Source: Flavobacterium sufflavum (GTDB lineage Bacteria > Bacteroidota > Bacteroidia > Flavobacteriales > Flavobacteriaceae). From it: DNA of 64,000 nt. This document shows, piece after piece, positions 12,973 to 21,035 of the stretch (positions are counted from its first letter, which is position 1; every line of letters begins with the position of its first letter). Made by a program: the position numbers and the translations under genes. The notes under the pieces were generated by a model. The model had not been told where the DNA came from, searched no databases, and was given only the letters and a program-made list of their open reading frames with translations. The stretch covers positions 1 to 64,000 of the forward strand of contig NZ_SACJ01000001.1 of assembly GCF_004016525.1 (NCBI RefSeq), written 5' to 3'.

Positions 12973-14850
12973 ATGAAATACAAAATTCAATTTCCAAATA
13001 TATCAGTTCGGTTTTTTTATGTCCCGATCTTAATGATTTTCTTTATGAATATTTCGTTAAACGCACAAATACAAAGAATCGAACCTCCCTTTTGGTTTTC
13101 CGGAATGCATAATCCAGAAGTCCAAATTTTATTCTACGGCGAAGATATTGCACAATACCAGGTCTCGACAGCTAATCCGGCGGTGATTACTAATGTGAAA
13201 CGTACTGAAAACCCAAACTATATTTTCATTACCATTAACACTAAAAAAGTTACTGGAACTGCTGTCGATTTTACATTTAAAAACAAAAACAAAACAAGCT
13301 TTACTCAAAAATATGAGTTAAAAGAAAGAAGAAAAAATTCTGCCCAACGCAAAGGTTTTGACGCCTCAGATATGATGTATCTTTTAATGCCGGATCGTTT
13401 TGCCAATGGAAACAAAAACAACGATAACGACAGCAGCACAACCGAAAAATACAACCGTGAATTACCCGGAGGAAGACACGGTGGAGATATTGAAGGAATT
13501 ATTCAACATCTGGATTACATCCACTCATTAGGCGCAACAAGCATTTGGAGCACCCCACTTTGCGAAGACAATGATGCGGAATATTCCTATCACACTTACG
13601 GTCAGTCGGATGTATATAAAATAGATCCCCGTTTTGGGACTAACGAAGATTATGTTCGCTTAGGCGAAGAAATGCATAAACGTGACATGAAATTAGTCAT
13701 GGATTATGTAACTAACCATTGGGGATTGCAACATTGGATGATTAAAGATTTACCTACTCCAGATTGGATTCACCAATTTGATAATTACACCCAAACCAAC
13801 CATAAAAGAAGTACGATAAGTGATACCAATGCTTCTAAAATCGACAGGGACATTTGCATCAATGGATGGTTTGTTCCCTCAATGCCCGATTTAAACATTA
13901 TGAATCCTCTGGTTCTCAAGTATCTTTGTCAAAATGCAATTTGGTGGATTGAATATGCTAATTTAGATGGTATTAGAGTAGATACTTATAATTATTCTGA
14001 ACCCGAAGGAATTTCAAAATGGACTAAAGCCATTACCGACGAATATCCTAATTTTAATCTGGTTGGCGAAATCACGCTGCGCAATCAAGGCTTACTTTCC
14101 TATTGGCAAAAAGACAGCCCTATAGGTCAAATCCAGAAATTCAATTCTCATTTACCTAGTGTTATGGATTTTGCCCTTTCTGATGCTTTGCAAATTATTT
14201 TTGATGAAGATGATGGCAACTGGGACAAAGGAGTAACCAGAGTTTACGATATTATTGCCAGAGATTTTCTGTTTCCAAATTCAAGTAATCTATTGATTTT
14301 TGCAGAAAACCATGACACTAAACGCTTCAATCAAATTTACAAAAACGATATTCGAAAATACAAAATGGCAATGACCATGCTGGCAACCATTAGAGGAATT
14401 CCTCAATTGTATTACGGTTCCGAAATTGGTATGGCAGGCGATCAAAACTTAGGTGATGCTGATATCCGTAAAGATTTTCCTGGCGGTTGGGACGGAGACA
14501 CCAACAATGCTTTTACCAAAGAAGGCCGTACAGAATTTCAAAATGAATACTTCAATTTTACCTCAAAATTATTCAATTGGCGAAAAACCAATGATGCAGT
14601 TCATTTTGGCAAAACAACTCATTACATTCCTGAAAACAATGTATATGTTTATTTCAGATACAATGCCACTAAAAGCGTGATGATTATAATCAACAACAGT
14701 CCTGAAACCAGAACTATTGATACCAAGCGTTTCCAGGAAAACATTAAAAATTACAAAACGGCGAAAGAAGTTCTGACCGATGTCATTTTTGATTTATCCA
14801 AAGCTATTCCTATCGAAGGTAAATCGGCTTTGATTTTAGAGTTAAAATAA
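12973..14850 (+). CDS. susA: GH13 alpha-amylase / neopullulanase-like enzyme, SusA type
   Basis: A 625-residue secreted GH13 enzyme. The signal peptide (about 1-32, ends SLNAQ) is followed by the N-terminal Ig-like domain typical of SusA and cyclomaltodextrinases (IEPPFWFSGMHNPEVQILFYG). The catalytic barrel has region I DYVTNHWG, region II GIRVDTYNY with nucleophile Asp337, region III LVGEIT with acid/base Glu366, and region IV FAENHDTKRF with Asp448. The extra GGRHGGDIEGI and FGTNEDY blocks are common in maltogenic members. It should cut alpha-1,4-glucans in the periplasm to maltose and short dextrins. It is the last gene of the locus and is followed by a strong terminator. Confidence 0.93.
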   Translation: MKYKIQFPNISVRFFYVPILMIFFMNISLNAQIQRIEPPFWFSGMHNPEVQILFYGEDIAQYQVSTANPAVITNVKRTENPNYIFITINTKKVTGTAVDFTFKNKNKTSFTQKYELKERRKNSAQRKGFDASDMMYLLMPDRFANGNKNNDNDSSTTEKYNRELPGGRHGGDIEGIIQHLDYIHSLGATSIWSTPLCEDNDAEYSYHTYGQSDVYKIDPRFGTNEDYVRLGEEMHKRDMKLVMDYVTNHWGLQHWMIKDLPTPDWIHQFDNYTQTNHKRSTISDTNASKIDRDICINGWFVPSMPDLNIMNPLVLKYLCQNAIWWIEYANLDGIRVDTYNYSEPEGISKWTKAITDEYPNFNLVGEITLRNQGLLSYWQKDSPIGQIQKFNSHLPSVMDFALSDALQIIFDEDDGNWDKGVTRVYDIIARDFLFPNSSNLLIFAENHDTKRFNQIYKNDIRKYKMAMTMLATIRGIPQLYYGSEIGMAGDQNLGDADIRKDFPGGWDGDTNNAFTKEGRTEFQNEYFNFTSKLFNWRKTNDAVHFGKTTHYIPENNVYVYFRYNATKSVMIIINNSPETRTIDTKRFQENIKNYKTAKEVLTDVIFDLSKAIPIEGKSALILELK

Positions 14851-14880
14851 ATTTCGAATAAAACAATTAGCATAATGCAC

Positions 14881-14915
14881 AAAAGCACCAATCGTTTTCA
14901 ATTGGTGCTTTTTTA
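14881..14915 (+). terminator. Intrinsic terminator of the GH13 gene
   Basis: AAAAGCACCAAT (14881-14892) and ATTGGTGCTTTT (14901-14912) form a 12-bp stem with an 8-nt loop, followed by a T-rich tract. This is also why an ATG at 14875 is not a credible start for the next gene. Confidence 0.9.
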
Positions 14916-14930
14916 TTTTAATTACCTTTG
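14902..14930 (+). promoter_or_regulatory. Promoter of the glycerophosphodiesterase gene
   Basis: TTG (14902-14904) and a perfect -7 box TACCTTTG (14923-14930) are 18 nt apart. The start codon is 16 nt after the -7 box. The promoter overlaps the right arm of the preceding terminator, a compact arrangement. Confidence 0.65.
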
Positions 14931-14946
14931 TATAAAAACCAAAACT

Positions 14947-15636
14947 ATGCTCAAAATAGGTCATCGCGGAGCAAGAGGATATGAACCGGAAAACACCTTA
15001 TCCAGTTTTCAAAAAGCAATCGACTTGCAAGTTGATGCTATTGAACTTGATGTGCATTTAAGTTCAGATGGCGAACTTATGGTCATTCACGATGAAACCG
15101 TTGACCGAACCACTAATGGCAAAGGCGAAGTCAATAAATTCACTAAAGCTGAATTACAACATTTCAGCATTGAAGGCAACAATAAAATACCAACATTAGT
15201 CGAAGTTTTTGATTTGGTTGACCGACATTGTTTTATCAATATCGAATTAAAAACTTTTGAAACCGCTGCCAAAGTAGTCCAATTAATCGAAAAATATATT
15301 AGCGAGAAAAACTGGGAATACAGCGATTTCTTGGTTTCCAGCTTTAACTGGGATGCCCTGGAAGAAATTGACTTCATTAATCCTAAAATCCCAACGGCTG
15401 TACTAACCGAAACAGATTTAGATAAGGCTTTGGCTTTCGCCAAAATAATTCAGGCAAAAGCAATCAATCCCGATTTTCAATTATTGAATTTAGAAAACGT
15501 CAAAAAACTACAAGAAAATGGTTTTGATGTTTATCCCTGGACTGTCAACGAAGCGTCCGACATAAAAAGAATGCAATCCTTAAACGTAAACGGGATCATC
15601 TCCGATTTTCCAGACAGGATTTATTTTAAACCATAA
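14947..15636 (+). CDS. Glycerophosphodiester phosphodiesterase
   Basis: A 229-residue GDPD-family enzyme that would hydrolyse glycerophosphodiesters to glycerol 3-phosphate and an alcohol. I use the ATG at 14947 because the upstream in-frame ATG (14875) lies before the GH13 terminator and this gene's own -7 box. The protein then starts directly with the family block IGHRGARGYEPENT (catalytic His6, metal ligand Glu15). AIELDVHLSSDG and VIHDETVDRTTNG (metal ligands and second His) and NIELK follow. There is no signal peptide, so it is cytoplasmic. It is a single-gene unit unrelated to the starch locus. Confidence 0.9.
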   Translation: MLKIGHRGARGYEPENTLSSFQKAIDLQVDAIELDVHLSSDGELMVIHDETVDRTTNGKGEVNKFTKAELQHFSIEGNNKIPTLVEVFDLVDRHCFINIELKTFETAAKVVQLIEKYISEKNWEYSDFLVSSFNWDALEEIDFINPKIPTAVLTETDLDKALAFAKIIQAKAINPDFQLLNLENVKKLQENGFDVYPWTVNEASDIKRMQSLNVNGIISDFPDRIYFKP

Positions 15637-15667
15637 GAGCATTATAGTATTTTAAAAGAAAAAATCA

Positions 15668-15747
15668 CTCAATATTTCTTAATTCTCTTAATGGTTTAAA
15701 AACACAAAACAACTTAATATTTCTTAACTCCCTTAATGATTTAAAAA
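15668..15747 (+). repeat. Two tandem 35-bp imperfect repeats
   Basis: Copy 1 (15668-15702) and copy 2 (15713-15747) share a long AT-rich block with core CTTAATGRTTTAAAAA and differ at four positions. They repeat at a 45-bp period and end exactly at the next start codon. Dispersed copies of a similar phrase would mark a genus-specific repeat; I cannot test that here. Confidence 0.7.
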
Positions 15748-16956
15748 ATGAATCAAAATTTTGACATAATAATTGTAGGCGGTGGCGCAGCAGGATTTTT
15801 CACAGCCATAAATATTGTCGAAAAAAACCCAAAAATAAAAGTAGCTATTCTGGAGCGCGGTAATGAAGTTTTGCAAAAAGTACGCATTTCTGGCGGTGGT
15901 CGTTGCAATGTAACCCATGCCTGTTTTGAACCTAATGAATTAGTAAAATTTTACCCGCGTGGCGAAAAAGAATTACGTGGTCCTTTCCATCAGTTTTGCT
16001 CTGGAGATACGATAGAATGGTTTGAAAAACACGGAGTTGAACTTAAAATAGAAGAAGACGGACGTATGTTTCCTGTTTCTAATTCGTCCCAAACCATTAT
16101 TGATTGTTTCCTGAAAGCAACTCAAAAACTAGGAATTACAGTTCTTACAGGACAATCTCTACAATCGATTTTCAAAAAAGAAAGTCATTGGAAAATAGAA
16201 ACTCAAAACGAGAATTATCTGGTCGAAAAACTCATCCTGGCAACAGGTAGTAATCCCAAAATTTGGGAAATGCTACAACAGCAAGGTCATGCAATTATAA
16301 ATCCGGTTCCGTCATTGTTTACATTCAATATTAAAGATGGTCGAATTAAGGAATTGCCCGGAGTTGCCACACAAGTCTCGGTAAAAGTCAAAGACACAAA
16401 ACTGGCTTCAACAGGTCCGTTATTGATTACGCATTGGGGAATGAGTGGTCCTGCAATCTTGAAATTATCGGCTTGGGGAGCTCGAATTTTGCATGATAAA
16501 AATTATCAATTTAGCATTCAAGTAAATTGGCTCAATGATGTGGACACAAATGATGCCGAGAATATTTTGAAAGACTTAAAACAAGAACACGCTAAAAAAA
16601 CGGTTTCAAAAAAATCGCCTTTTGAAGTAAACAATAGACTTTGGGAAAGTTTAGTTCTGGCTTCAAATATTCCTGCAGAAACCAAATGGGCCGATTTATC
16701 TAAAATTCAAATTCAAAATTTAGCCAAACAATTAACAAATGCCTCTTTTCAGGTCAATGGAAAAAGTACTTTTAAAGAAGAATTTGTTACCGCCGGCGGA
16801 ATTGATTTAAAAGAAATCAATTTCAAAACCATGGAAAGCAAACTACATGAAAATCTTTATTTTGCCGGTGAAATTGTAAATATCGATGCTATTACAGGAG
16901 GCTTTAATTTCCAGAATGCCTGGACAAGCGGGTTTATTCTGGCAAATGCAATTTAA
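15748..16956 (+). CDS. HI0933/YhiN-family NAD(P)/FAD-dependent flavoprotein
   Basis: A 402-residue predicted oxidoreductase of the BaiN/YhiN (HI0933-like) family. The dinucleotide-binding Rossmann motif is IIIVGGGAAGFFTAIN at residues 7-22. The family block RISGGGRCNVTHAC comes at about 47-60, LATGSNP and THWGMSGPAILKLSAW in the middle, and the C-terminal FAD block ITGGFNFQNAWTSG at about 381-394. There is no signal peptide and the length is typical. The physiological substrate of this family is not settled. It stands alone between a repeat and a short hairpin. Confidence 0.88.
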   Translation: MNQNFDIIIVGGGAAGFFTAINIVEKNPKIKVAILERGNEVLQKVRISGGGRCNVTHACFEPNELVKFYPRGEKELRGPFHQFCSGDTIEWFEKHGVELKIEEDGRMFPVSNSSQTIIDCFLKATQKLGITVLTGQSLQSIFKKESHWKIETQNENYLVEKLILATGSNPKIWEMLQQQGHAIINPVPSLFTFNIKDGRIKELPGVATQVSVKVKDTKLASTGPLLITHWGMSGPAILKLSAWGARILHDKNYQFSIQVNWLNDVDTNDAENILKDLKQEHAKKTVSKKSPFEVNNRLWESLVLASNIPAETKWADLSKIQIQNLAKQLTNASFQVNGKSTFKEEFVTAGGIDLKEINFKTMESKLHENLYFAGEIVNIDAITGGFNFQNAWTSGFILANAI

Positions 16957-16966
16957 CATAACTTTA

Positions 16967-16992
16967 CACTAAACGCTAAAAATACTTTAGTG
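16967..16992 (+). terminator. Weak hairpin after the HI0933-family gene
   Basis: CACTAAA (16967-16973) pairs with TTTAGTG (16986-16992). The stem is short and AT-rich, and it is followed by A rather than T residues. It might end the flavoprotein transcript, but support is weak. Confidence 0.25.
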
Positions 16993-17027
16993 AAAAAAAG
17001 TAATTTTACTTACAAATCATTATTCAA

Positions 17028-17771
17028 ATGAAACTAAAATTACTCTTACTTCTGTTCGCTTGTACCAGTCCGTTTCTATATTCTCAAACCCATCAATTGA
17101 TTAGAGGGAAAGTAATGTCAGACAATTTTTTACTTCAAAATGTTGATGTAATCAATAAAAACACACAAACAGGAACCAAAACCGATGAAAGGGGAGAATT
17201 TATACTTTCGGCAAGTGTAAACGATAGTATTCTTTTTTATGTTAAAGACTATAATTTAAAAGGAATAAAACTAAGTTTAGAAGATTTAAAAACCAATAAT
17301 ATAATTGTTCGGATTGATAAAAAACCGGAAGAACTTAATGAAGTTGTTATTCATAGAGTAGATATCGATTGGAAATTTGACGAAAAATTAGAGCGACAAA
17401 AAAGAAAGGAAGCTGAGGTACTCAAAAAAGCAAGGGCTTTAAAAGTTCAAGGTGTCAATAATGGTACAATTGAGAACGGAATGGATTTTGTAGAAATTGG
17501 AAAAATGCTTTTTGGTGGATTATTCAAAGACAAAAAAGAAAAAGCGGTTAATCCCGAAGAATTTAAAGAAGTGGCTAAAACTAGCTTTAATGAAAAATTC
17601 TATACCGAGACTTTAAAATTACAAAAGGAAGAAATAGAACCCTTTCTTAGTTTTTGCAATTTTGATCCCGAATCAAAAAAAACAATCTCCGAAAACTCAA
17701 ACGATTTGATATTAATGGATTTTCTTTACAAAAAAAGTCTTGAGTTCAAGAAGATACATGCTCCGGAATAA
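17028..17771 (+). CDS. Exported protein with CarboxypepD_reg-like domain, function unknown
   Basis: A 247-residue protein with a signal peptide (about 1-20, ends FLYSQ). Its N-terminal beta-sandwich resembles the domain at the head of TonB-dependent receptors (LIRGKVMSDNFLLQNVDVINK, then TDERGEFILSASVNDSILF). No plug or barrel follows: residues 105-247 are charged and helical and end without an aromatic barrel signal. It is probably periplasmic. It is convergent with tspO. Such stand-alone domains are common in Flavobacteriia and mostly uncharacterised; I do not assign a function. Confidence 0.7.
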   Translation: MKLKLLLLLFACTSPFLYSQTHQLIRGKVMSDNFLLQNVDVINKNTQTGTKTDERGEFILSASVNDSILFYVKDYNLKGIKLSLEDLKTNNIIVRIDKKPEELNEVVIHRVDIDWKFDEKLERQKRKEAEVLKKARALKVQGVNNGTIENGMDFVEIGKMLFGGLFKDKKEKAVNPEEFKEVAKTSFNEKFYTETLKLQKEEIEPFLSFCNFDPESKKTISENSNDLILMDFLYKKSLEFKKIHAPE

Positions 17772-17813
17772 TTTTGCTTTTTGACATTGCCATTGTATTT
17801 TGATATTGAAATT

Positions 17814-18299
17814 TTATCGGTTCAACCACCAAATACTCGCATTCAATACAGCGGCAAAACTTACCCAGGCTAAATATGGAATCAACAAATAAGCTGCTAC
17901 TTTATTGATTTTAGCAAACTGAATGTAAGTTTCATAAATTAATAACCACAGAAGAATTATTTCCAATCCGGCTAACATTGGGTTGTGCAATCCAAAAAAA
18001 ATGTACGACCACAAAGCATTCAATCCCAGCTGAATTATAAAAAACAACAAGGCTTTCTGAATAATTTCGCTTTCATACGCAATTCGATCCCAAACTAAGC
18101 CTGCGGCTACTCCCATCATAATGTACAACACAGACCAAACGGGTGCAAAAATCCAATTGGGCGGATTAAAGCTTGGTTTTTCCAATGTTGGGTACCAGTC
18201 TAAAATAGCATTACGTGTCACAGTACTAGAAAAATAGCCAACAGCAAGACAAGCAACAACAGCAAAAATTATTTTAGTAATCTTATTCATCTGATTCAA
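17814..18299 (-). CDS. tspO: TspO/MBR-family membrane protein
   Basis: A 161-residue membrane protein with five hydrophobic segments and the TspO signature W.P.LEKPSFNPPNWIFAPVW (about 36-53), then LGLNALWSYIFFGL and a Trp-rich C-terminus. Bacterial TspO binds tetrapyrroles and affects stress responses, by family knowledge. The start could also be the second Met at 18290, which fits better with a -7 box only 8 nt upstream of the first ATG. It is divergent from mvaD. Confidence 0.9.
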   Translation of the reverse strand: MNQMNKITKIIFAVVACLAVGYFSSTVTRNAILDWYPTLEKPSFNPPNWIFAPVWSVLYIMMGVAAGLVWDRIAYESEIIQKALLFFIIQLGLNALWSYIFFGLHNPMLAGLEIILLWLLIYETYIQFAKINKVAAYLLIPYLAWVSFAAVLNASIWWLNR

Positions 18300-18306
18300 T
18301 TTGGGT

Positions 18307-18314
18307 CAAAAATA
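18307..18314 (-). promoter_or_regulatory. -7 box of tspO
   Basis: On the minus strand this reads TATTTTTG, a full TAnnTTTG match. A TTTG lies 21 nt further upstream (plus-strand CAAA at 18336-18339). It is very close to the first ATG, which favours translation from 18290. Confidence 0.45.
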
Positions 18315-18369
18315 ATCAAAAACTTTATACTTGAACAAATAAACAAATCAACCTATAGAGCAAAAAAAG

Positions 18370-18377
18370 TATCTTTG
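18370..18377 (+). promoter_or_regulatory. -7 box of mvaD
   Basis: TATCTTTG is a full match to TAnnTTTG and lies 17 nt before the mvaD start codon. The same spacing style is seen before the toxin-antitoxin pair (19505). Confidence 0.55.
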
Positions 18378-18394
18378 CGCAAATTTTATCATTC

Positions 18395-19498
18395 ATGTTT
18401 ACAGCAAACGATTTTATTCCTACTCCATATACTCAATCTATAGAAAGCGGTCAATTTCAATGGAGTGCACCCAGTAATATAGCCTTAGTGAAGTATTGGG
18501 GAAAAAAAGACAATCAGATTCCCGCAAATCCTTCGGTAAGTTTTACATTGAACAACTGTAAAACGATTACCAAATTGACTTTCGCCAAAAAACACATTTC
18601 GACTCCGCCCATTGGGACAGAAAATAAGTTTTCATTCGATTTGCTTTTTGAAGGAAAACCCAAAGAAGATTTCAAGCCAAAAATCCAAAAATTCTTTGAA
18701 AGAATCGAAAGCTATTTGCCGTTTTTGAAAGACTATCATTTTACCATTGATACCCAAAATACTTTCCCGCACAGTTCAGGGATTGCTTCATCGGCATCGG
18801 GAATGGCCGCTTTAGCAATGAACTTAATGAGTTTAGAAAAAACCTTAAATCCTGCAATGACGGATGATTATTTTTACAAAAAAGCTTCTTTCTTAGCGCG
18901 TTTGGGTTCAGGAAGTGCATGCCGAAGTATAAAAGGACAAGTGGTAGCCTGGGGACAACAAGCTAATATTGAAGGGAGTTCGGATTTATTTGGAGTTGAA
19001 TTTCCATCTGCAATTCACGAAAATTTCAAAAACTATCAGGATACTATTTTATTAGTTGACAAAGGCGAAAAACAGGTTTCCAGTACTGTAGGACATGATT
19101 TGATGCACGACCATCCTTTTGCCGAAAGGCGATTTGCGCAAGCGCATGAAAACTTAGATAAACTGATTGCCCTTTTTGAAAATGGTAATTTGGAAGAATT
19201 CATTAAAATAATTGAAAGTGAAGCCTTAACATTACACTCGATGATGATGACTTCCATGCCGTATTACATCTTAATGAAACCCAACACTTTGCAAATCATC
19301 AATACGATTTGGAAATTTAGAAATGAGACCCAAATCCCGGTTTGTTTTACACTCGATGCCGGTGCAAATGTGCATGTTTTATATCCTGAAAACCAAAAAG
19401 AAAAAGTATTGCAATTTATTAAAGACGAATTAGTTGACTATTGTCAAAATGCGCAGTACATTTGTGACGAAATTGGAAATGGAGCAATGCAATTGTAA
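18395..19498 (+). CDS. mvaD: Diphosphomevalonate decarboxylase
   Basis: A 367-residue GHMP-superfamily enzyme catalysing ATP-dependent decarboxylation of mevalonate 5-diphosphate to isopentenyl diphosphate. The N-terminal block SAPSNIALVKYWGKKD (about 25-40) is specific to this enzyme. The GHMP loop FPHSSGIASSASGMAALA is at about 124-141, followed by RLGSGSACRSI. Cytoplasmic. Mevalonate kinase lies 557 bp downstream on the same strand, but a toxin-antitoxin pair fills the space between. Flavobacteriia rely on the mevalonate route, which fits. Confidence 0.94.
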   Translation: MFTANDFIPTPYTQSIESGQFQWSAPSNIALVKYWGKKDNQIPANPSVSFTLNNCKTITKLTFAKKHISTPPIGTENKFSFDLLFEGKPKEDFKPKIQKFFERIESYLPFLKDYHFTIDTQNTFPHSSGIASSASGMAALAMNLMSLEKTLNPAMTDDYFYKKASFLARLGSGSACRSIKGQVVAWGQQANIEGSSDLFGVEFPSAIHENFKNYQDTILLVDKGEKQVSSTVGHDLMHDHPFAERRFAQAHENLDKLIALFENGNLEEFIKIIESEALTLHSMMMTSMPYYILMKPNTLQIINTIWKFRNETQIPVCFTLDAGANVHVLYPENQKEKVLQFIKDELVDYCQNAQYICDEIGNGAMQL

Positions 19499-19504
19499 TT
19501 TTTG

Positions 19505-19512
19505 TATCTTTA
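19505..19512 (+). promoter_or_regulatory. Candidate -7 box of the toxin-antitoxin pair
   Basis: TATCTTTA matches TAnnTTTG except the last base and lies 15 nt before the antitoxin start, mirroring the mvaD promoter layout. If active it would also drive mevalonate kinase. Confidence 0.4.
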
Positions 19513-19527
19513 GTAAAATTTTAGATC

Positions 19528-19746
19528 ATGAACATTCAATTAGAAAAATTAGAATTAATAAAAAAAGTCTTGGAAACCAATGACGAATCTATTATTGAAT
19601 CTATCAAATCTATTTTCAGGAAAGAAAAGAAAGATTGGTGGGATGATTTGACAGAAGAGCAACAAAATACGATAAACGAATCTTTAGAAGAATATAAAAA
19701 AGGTGACTTTTCTTCTTTTGATGATTTTATAAAACCACATCTTTAA
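19528..19746 (+). CDS. Antitoxin-like small protein
   Basis: A 72-residue acidic, helical protein containing WWDDLTEEQQNTINESLEEY. This matches the small antitoxins that accompany ParE/RelE-type toxins in Bacteroidota, where a long N-terminal helix precedes a conserved W..L...Q...I......G segment. It lies 29 bp after mvaD and 2 bp before the toxin gene, the usual order. It should bind and neutralise the toxin. No classical DNA-binding domain is visible in the short N-terminus. Confidence 0.75.
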   Translation: MNIQLEKLELIKKVLETNDESIIESIKSIFRKEKKDWWDDLTEEQQNTINESLEEYKKGDFSSFDDFIKPHL

Positions 19747-19748
19747 AG

Positions 19749-20051
19749 ATGAAAAGGGAAGTTGTAATTACTCCTAGAGCTAAAATTGAAGTAGAAGAAA
19801 TTTTTAACTACTTAGAAGCAAAATGGAATAATGAAGTAAAAAGAAAATTTTCAAATAAGATTAATTTCACAATACAATTAATTGTTAAAAATCCGGAATT
19901 ATTTCCAATTTCAAGCATAAATAAAAAGATTAGAAAAGTTGTTATTAGTAAACAAACCAGTTTGTTTTATCATTTCAACATCAAACATATTGTTATCGTT
20001 TCTGTTTTTGACACCAGACAAAACCCAAATAAATTGAAAGACTTAAAATAA
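19749..20051 (+). CDS. ParE/RelE-superfamily toxin
   Basis: A 100-residue basic protein with the ParE/RelE layout: VVITPRAKIEVEEIFNYLEAKW at the N-terminus, a central helix, then IRKVVISKQTSLFYHF and IVIVSVFDTRQNP at the C-terminus. ParE-like toxins hit gyrase and RelE-like ones cut ribosomal mRNA; the sequence favours the ParE/YoeB side only loosely. The stop codon is 4 bp from the mevalonate kinase start, so it is co-transcribed with an essential pathway gene. Confidence 0.8.
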   Translation: MKREVVITPRAKIEVEEIFNYLEAKWNNEVKRKFSNKINFTIQLIVKNPELFPISSINKKIRKVVISKQTSLFYHFNIKHIVIVSVFDTRQNPNKLKDLK

Positions 20052-20055
20052 AAAT

Positions 20056-20994
20056 ATGAAAGGACCTTTATTTTACTCAAAAATATTACTCTTTGGAGAA
20101 TACGGAATTATTCGTGATTCTAAAGGATTGTCTATTCCATATAACTTCTATAATGGCGCATTGAAAAAAGAGGAAAATCCTTCGACAGAAGCCATCGCCT
20201 CAAACGCCAGTTTAAAACGTTTTGCTGATTATTTAGGAAAATTAGAAGAGGAAAAAGCTAATCTGGTATTTTTTGATTTAGTGTCCTTAAAAAACGATAT
20301 TGCAACAGGAATGTATTTTGATTCCAGCATTCCACAAGGTTATGGTGTAGGAAGTAGCGGTGCACTGGTAGCGGCTATTTACGACAAATATGCTCAAAAC
20401 AAAATCACTGTTTTGGAGAATTTGACTCGTGAAAAGCTATTGCAGCTAAAAAACATATTCGCCCAAATGGAGAGTTTTTTCCACGGGAAAAGTTCAGGAT
20501 TAGACCCATTAAACAGTTATTTGAGCATCCCAATTCTTATTAATTCTAAAGACCACATTGAAGCCACAGGAATCCCTAATCAAAGTTTCGATGGAAAAGC
20601 CGCAGTCTTCTTGTTAGACTCCGGAATTATAGGCGAAACTGCTCCAATGATTAATATTTTCATGGAAAACCTTAAAGACAAAGGATTCCGTACCATGCTA
20701 AAAAACCAGTTTGTTAAATATACCGATGCCTGCGTAGAAAATTTCCTTGGTGGCGACATGAAATCTTTATTCATGAACACTAAAAAGTTATCTCGTGTGG
20801 TTTTAAACAACTTTAAACCCATGATTCCGGAACAGTTTCACGAAATCTGGCAAAAAGGAATTGAAACCAATGATTATTATTTAAAATTGTGCGGCTCTGG
20901 TGGTGGCGGTTATATTCTGGGTTTCACAGAAGATCTAGAACGCGCTAAAACATCATTAAAAGATTATAAATTAGAAGTAGTTTACCAATTTTAA
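20056..20994 (+). CDS. GHMP kinase, probable mevalonate kinase
   Basis: A 312-residue GHMP-fold kinase. It starts with FYSKILLFGEYGI, the usual N-terminal strand of mevalonate kinases, and has the ATP loop IPQGYGVGSSGALVAAI at about 92-108. The C-terminal LKLCGSGGGGYILGF motif 3 is at about 277-291. It should phosphorylate mevalonate to 5-phosphomevalonate. Phosphomevalonate kinase activity cannot be excluded from sequence, but the mvaD neighbour and the usual flavobacterial order support mevalonate kinase. Cytoplasmic; no signal. Confidence 0.85.
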   Translation: MKGPLFYSKILLFGEYGIIRDSKGLSIPYNFYNGALKKEENPSTEAIASNASLKRFADYLGKLEEEKANLVFFDLVSLKNDIATGMYFDSSIPQGYGVGSSGALVAAIYDKYAQNKITVLENLTREKLLQLKNIFAQMESFFHGKSSGLDPLNSYLSIPILINSKDHIEATGIPNQSFDGKAAVFLLDSGIIGETAPMINIFMENLKDKGFRTMLKNQFVKYTDACVENFLGGDMKSLFMNTKKLSRVVLNNFKPMIPEQFHEIWQKGIETNDYYLKLCGSGGGGYILGFTEDLERAKTSLKDYKLEVVYQF

Positions 20995-21035
20995 TCTTCA
21001 AAAAACCCAGAACGGCAAACTTTTAACTTTTAAAA

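Noticed and set aside
14875..14946. N-terminal extension of the glycerophosphodiesterase from an ATG at 14875
   Set aside because: The stretch overlaps the GH13 terminator and lies upstream of the gene's own -7 box at 14923-14930. Family homology begins directly at the ATG at 14947.
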